Shown here in pieces: positions 6,036 to 9,014 of a stretch of DNA of 9,014 bases. How positions within the stretch are numbered: position 1 is the first letter of the stretch; every line of letters begins with the position of its first letter. Source of the stretch: Burkholderiales bacterium (GTDB lineage: Bacteria; Pseudomonadota; Gammaproteobacteria; Burkholderiales; Burkholderiaceae_C); the NCBI GenBank assembly GCA_013205525.1, contig JABMMR010000308.1, positions 1-9,014 on the forward strand. The letters are read 5' to 3'. Position numbers and translations under genes: made by a program. Below the pieces are notes generated by a model that did not search any database, had not been told where the DNA came from, and saw nothing but the letters and a program-made list of their open reading frames with translations.

Positions 6036-6842
6036 TTAAAACAACTCAACCGAAGATTTTCCATACTGCTTACGCACCTGCTCCACCCTTTGAATTGCCA
6101 TCAACTGCGCTTGATCAGCCTGCAAACATGAAAAATCAGCGCCCAACCATGGGGCTAAATGGGCATGGGTGGCCAACAAGGGGCCGCCCACCATCACCAA
6201 CAGACCGGGGTTGAGCGATTTCTTGCGCAAAGTGGCAATGAGTTTTTTCAAATAGCCCAATTGCCTTTCATCACTGACAGACAGACCCAATAAATCGATA
6301 CAACCAGACTGCACTGCAATCACCATATCCGGCTCGCGCCAAGTGGTGTCTCCCACTACCTGCCAGCCATAGCGTTTGAAATATTGGGACAGGATGAGCA
6401 GACCCAAAGAATGCTGAGATTGGGGCGTATTGACCAGCAATGCAGCGTGGTCGGACAAGCCGCCACATTGGGGCCCGCTCAACACAAATTCAGCACTGAG
6501 TTTGTAGACCAATTCTTGCAAGCGGTAACTGGCTTGGGTGACCGCCACGAAGTCAATCTCATCTTGCGCCCACCAGTGGTGAAACAGTTTGGCGGCGCTG
6601 GGAATGGTTTGCAAAAACACGGTTTCCAGCCCCAAGCCCTGTCCAACCATGTTCAAGACACAAGATTCGATATCAGAGGACGTGGAAGACAAACAGGTTT
6701 TGGCTAGAAGCTGGCTTTGCTGCTCGGCAAAAGGCAAAATTGACTGCTCAGAGCCCACAACTTGCAGCAACTTAGGGGCAACAATATCTTTCAAGGCCAA
6801 GCTCAAGGGCGCTGTTATTTCAGGGTTTTGGGGCTTACTCAT
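6036..6842 (-). CDS. ppaA: Cobalamin-binding antirepressor PpaA/AerR
   Basis: PpaA/AerR proteins bind cobalamin in a photosensitive way and antagonise PpsR/CrtJ, relieving repression of photosynthesis genes. This 268-residue protein has the family signs: a helical N-terminal part ending in a WWAQDEIDFVAVTQASYRLQ block (about 90-109), resembling the Trp-containing region that packs on the cobalamin. A Rossmann-like B12-binding domain follows (about 132-250), starting ALLVNTPQSQHSLGL. His144 in QHSLG is at the place of the axial histidine ligand of AerR. Later come the strand LLGLSVS (184-190) and the loop VMVGGP (216-221). It precedes ppsR in the same direction, the conserved arrangement of this regulator pair, and is divergent from bchF. 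The ribosome site is weak (AAGAAA about 9 nt upstream). Family assignment is firm; the gene name differs between organisms (ppaA or aerR). Confidence 0.88.
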   Translation of the reverse strand: MSKPQNPEITAPLSLALKDIVAPKLLQVVGSEQSILPFAEQQSQLLAKTCLSSTSSDIESCVLNMVGQGLGLETVFLQTIPSAAKLFHHWWAQDEIDFVAVTQASYRLQELVYKLSAEFVLSGPQCGGLSDHAALLVNTPQSQHSLGLLILSQYFKRYGWQVVGDTTWREPDMVIAVQSGCIDLLGLSVSDERQLGYLKKLIATLRKKSLNPGLLVMVGGPLLATHAHLAPWLGADFSCLQADQAQLMAIQRVEQVRKQYGKSSVELF

Positions 6843-6892
6843 GACTCAATTTCTTGGTCCGGTGTGTTCACAGAATTCAAAAGTGACCTTAG

Positions 6893-6910
6893 TGTCATAT
6901 TTTTTTGACA
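6893..6910. promoter_or_regulatory. PpsR-type operator in the ppaA/bchF divergent region, distal to bchF
   Basis: TGTCATATTTTTTTGACA is an exact TGT-N12-ACA palindrome with an AT-only centre. It lies 50 nt upstream of ppaA and 111 nt upstream of bchF. Its centre is 61 bp from that of the second site at 6954-6971. PpsR binds pairs of sites cooperatively in studied species, so the pair probably controls bchFNB and perhaps also ppaA. Confidence 0.7.
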
Positions 6911-6953
6911 CATTCAACCTAGGGAAAACCCCGTTAATGTCAGTATTAAATAA

Positions 6954-6971
6954 CGTCAATTTAAGTTGACA
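6954..6971. promoter_or_regulatory. PpsR-type operator overlapping the bchF promoter
   Basis: CGTCAATTTAAGTTGACA matches TGT-N12-ACA except for its first base and has well-matched arms (GTCAA / TTGAC). Its core, GTCAATTTAAGTTGAC, differs by one base from that of the bchG operator. The right arm TTGACA is also the -35 hexamer of the candidate bchF promoter, so a bound repressor would block RNA polymerase directly. Confidence 0.7.
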
Positions 6972-6994
6972 CTATGCCCATAGATCTCTAAAGT
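6966..6994 (+). promoter_or_regulatory. Candidate sigma70-type promoter of bchF-bchN-bchB
   Basis: A perfect -35 TTGACA (6966-6971) is followed after 17 nt by TAAAGT (6989-6994), a four-of-six match to TATAAT. Transcription would start near 7001, giving a leader of about 20 nt before the bchF ATG. The -35 is shared with a PpsR palindrome, an arrangement known from bch promoters of purple bacteria. Start point not verified. Confidence 0.5.
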
Positions 6995-7021
6995 TAATCA
7001 ACTCTGAAAAAACTTTTCCCC

Positions 7022-8817
<1,796 letters not shown>

Positions 8818-8828
8818 GGTCAGACACC

Positions 8829-9014
8829 ATGCAACTCACCCTCTGGACATACGAAGGCCCCCCGCATATTGGTGCTATGCGCGTGGCCACGGCCATGACC
8901 GATGTGCATTACGTGCTGCATTCGCCCCAGGGCGACACCTATGCCGATTTGCTGTTCACCATGATCGAGCGTTTGCCACGCCGCCCACCCGTCACCTACA
9001 CCACCTTTCAAGCC
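8829..9014 (+). CDS. bchB: Light-independent protochlorophyllide reductase subunit B (3' end outside the window)
   Basis: BchB is the partner of BchN in the NB-protein; it supplies the fourth [4Fe-4S] ligand and forms the protochlorophyllide pocket. Only the first 62 codons are present. The N-terminus [20 protein letters not shown] and the block [19 protein letters not shown] are near-diagnostic of BchB. Asp36 (in QGDTYAD) is at the position of the unusual aspartate ligand of the cluster. A short AAGG (8816-8819) overlapping the bchN stop serves as a possible ribosome site. The frame is open to the window edge, so the gene is cut by the window, not truncated in the genome. Confidence 0.95.
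   Translation, partial: MQLTLWTYEGPPHIGAMRVATAMTDVHYVLHSPQGDTYADLLFTMIERLPRRPPVTYTTFQA

Noticed and set aside
6938..6955. Another TGT-N12-ACG spacing in the bchF upstream region
   Set aside because: The inner bases are not palindromic (TGTCA against ATAACG), so it lacks the TGAC right arm of a PpsR site.

Overview
The window is an internal piece of a bacterial photosynthesis gene cluster. It carries bacteriochlorophyll a biosynthesis genes and the paired regulators PpsR and PpaA/AerR. BchN, BchB, BchF, BchO and BchP are all of the purple-bacterial type, so the organism is an anoxygenic phototrophic proteobacterium. The gene order, the GC-rich coding sequence with very heavy use of the TTG leucine codon, and the protein flavour suggest a betaproteobacterium of the Burkholderiales (Comamonadaceae-like, e.g. 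a Limnohabitans or Rhodoferax relative). That taxonomic placement is inference and was not tested by any search.

There are three transcription blocks. (1) Rightward, bases 1-2273: the 3' part of bchD (Mg-chelatase subunit D; its 5' end lies outside the window) followed immediately by bchO. (2) Leftward, bases 6842 down to 2293: ppaA (aerR), ppsR, bchG and bchP, with bchG and bchP overlapping by 20 nt. This block meets bchO tail to tail at about 2273-2293, where a hairpin sits. (3) Rightward from 7022: bchF, bchN and bchB. bchF and bchN overlap by 4 nt, bchN and bchB are 11 nt apart, and bchB is cut by the window end after 62 codons.

The genes cover an early step (Mg insertion, BchD with BchO as its usual partner), the light-independent reduction of protochlorophyllide (BchN-BchB, which works with BchL outside the window), hydration of the C3 vinyl group (BchF), and the last steps (BchG attaches geranylgeraniol, BchP reduces it to phytyl). 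PpsR is the redox/light repressor of such genes and PpaA/AerR is its cobalamin-binding antagonist.

The most useful signal beyond the genes is a set of four 18-bp palindromes fitting the PpsR consensus TGT-N12-ACA (two of them with one end base changed): one before bchG, one between ppaA and ppsR, and two in the divergent ppaA/bchF promoter region. They suggest that PpsR controls bchFNB, bchGP and probably its own operon. I see no mobile element, CRISPR array, RNA gene or clearly unknown system. No intergenic gap exceeds 180 bases.
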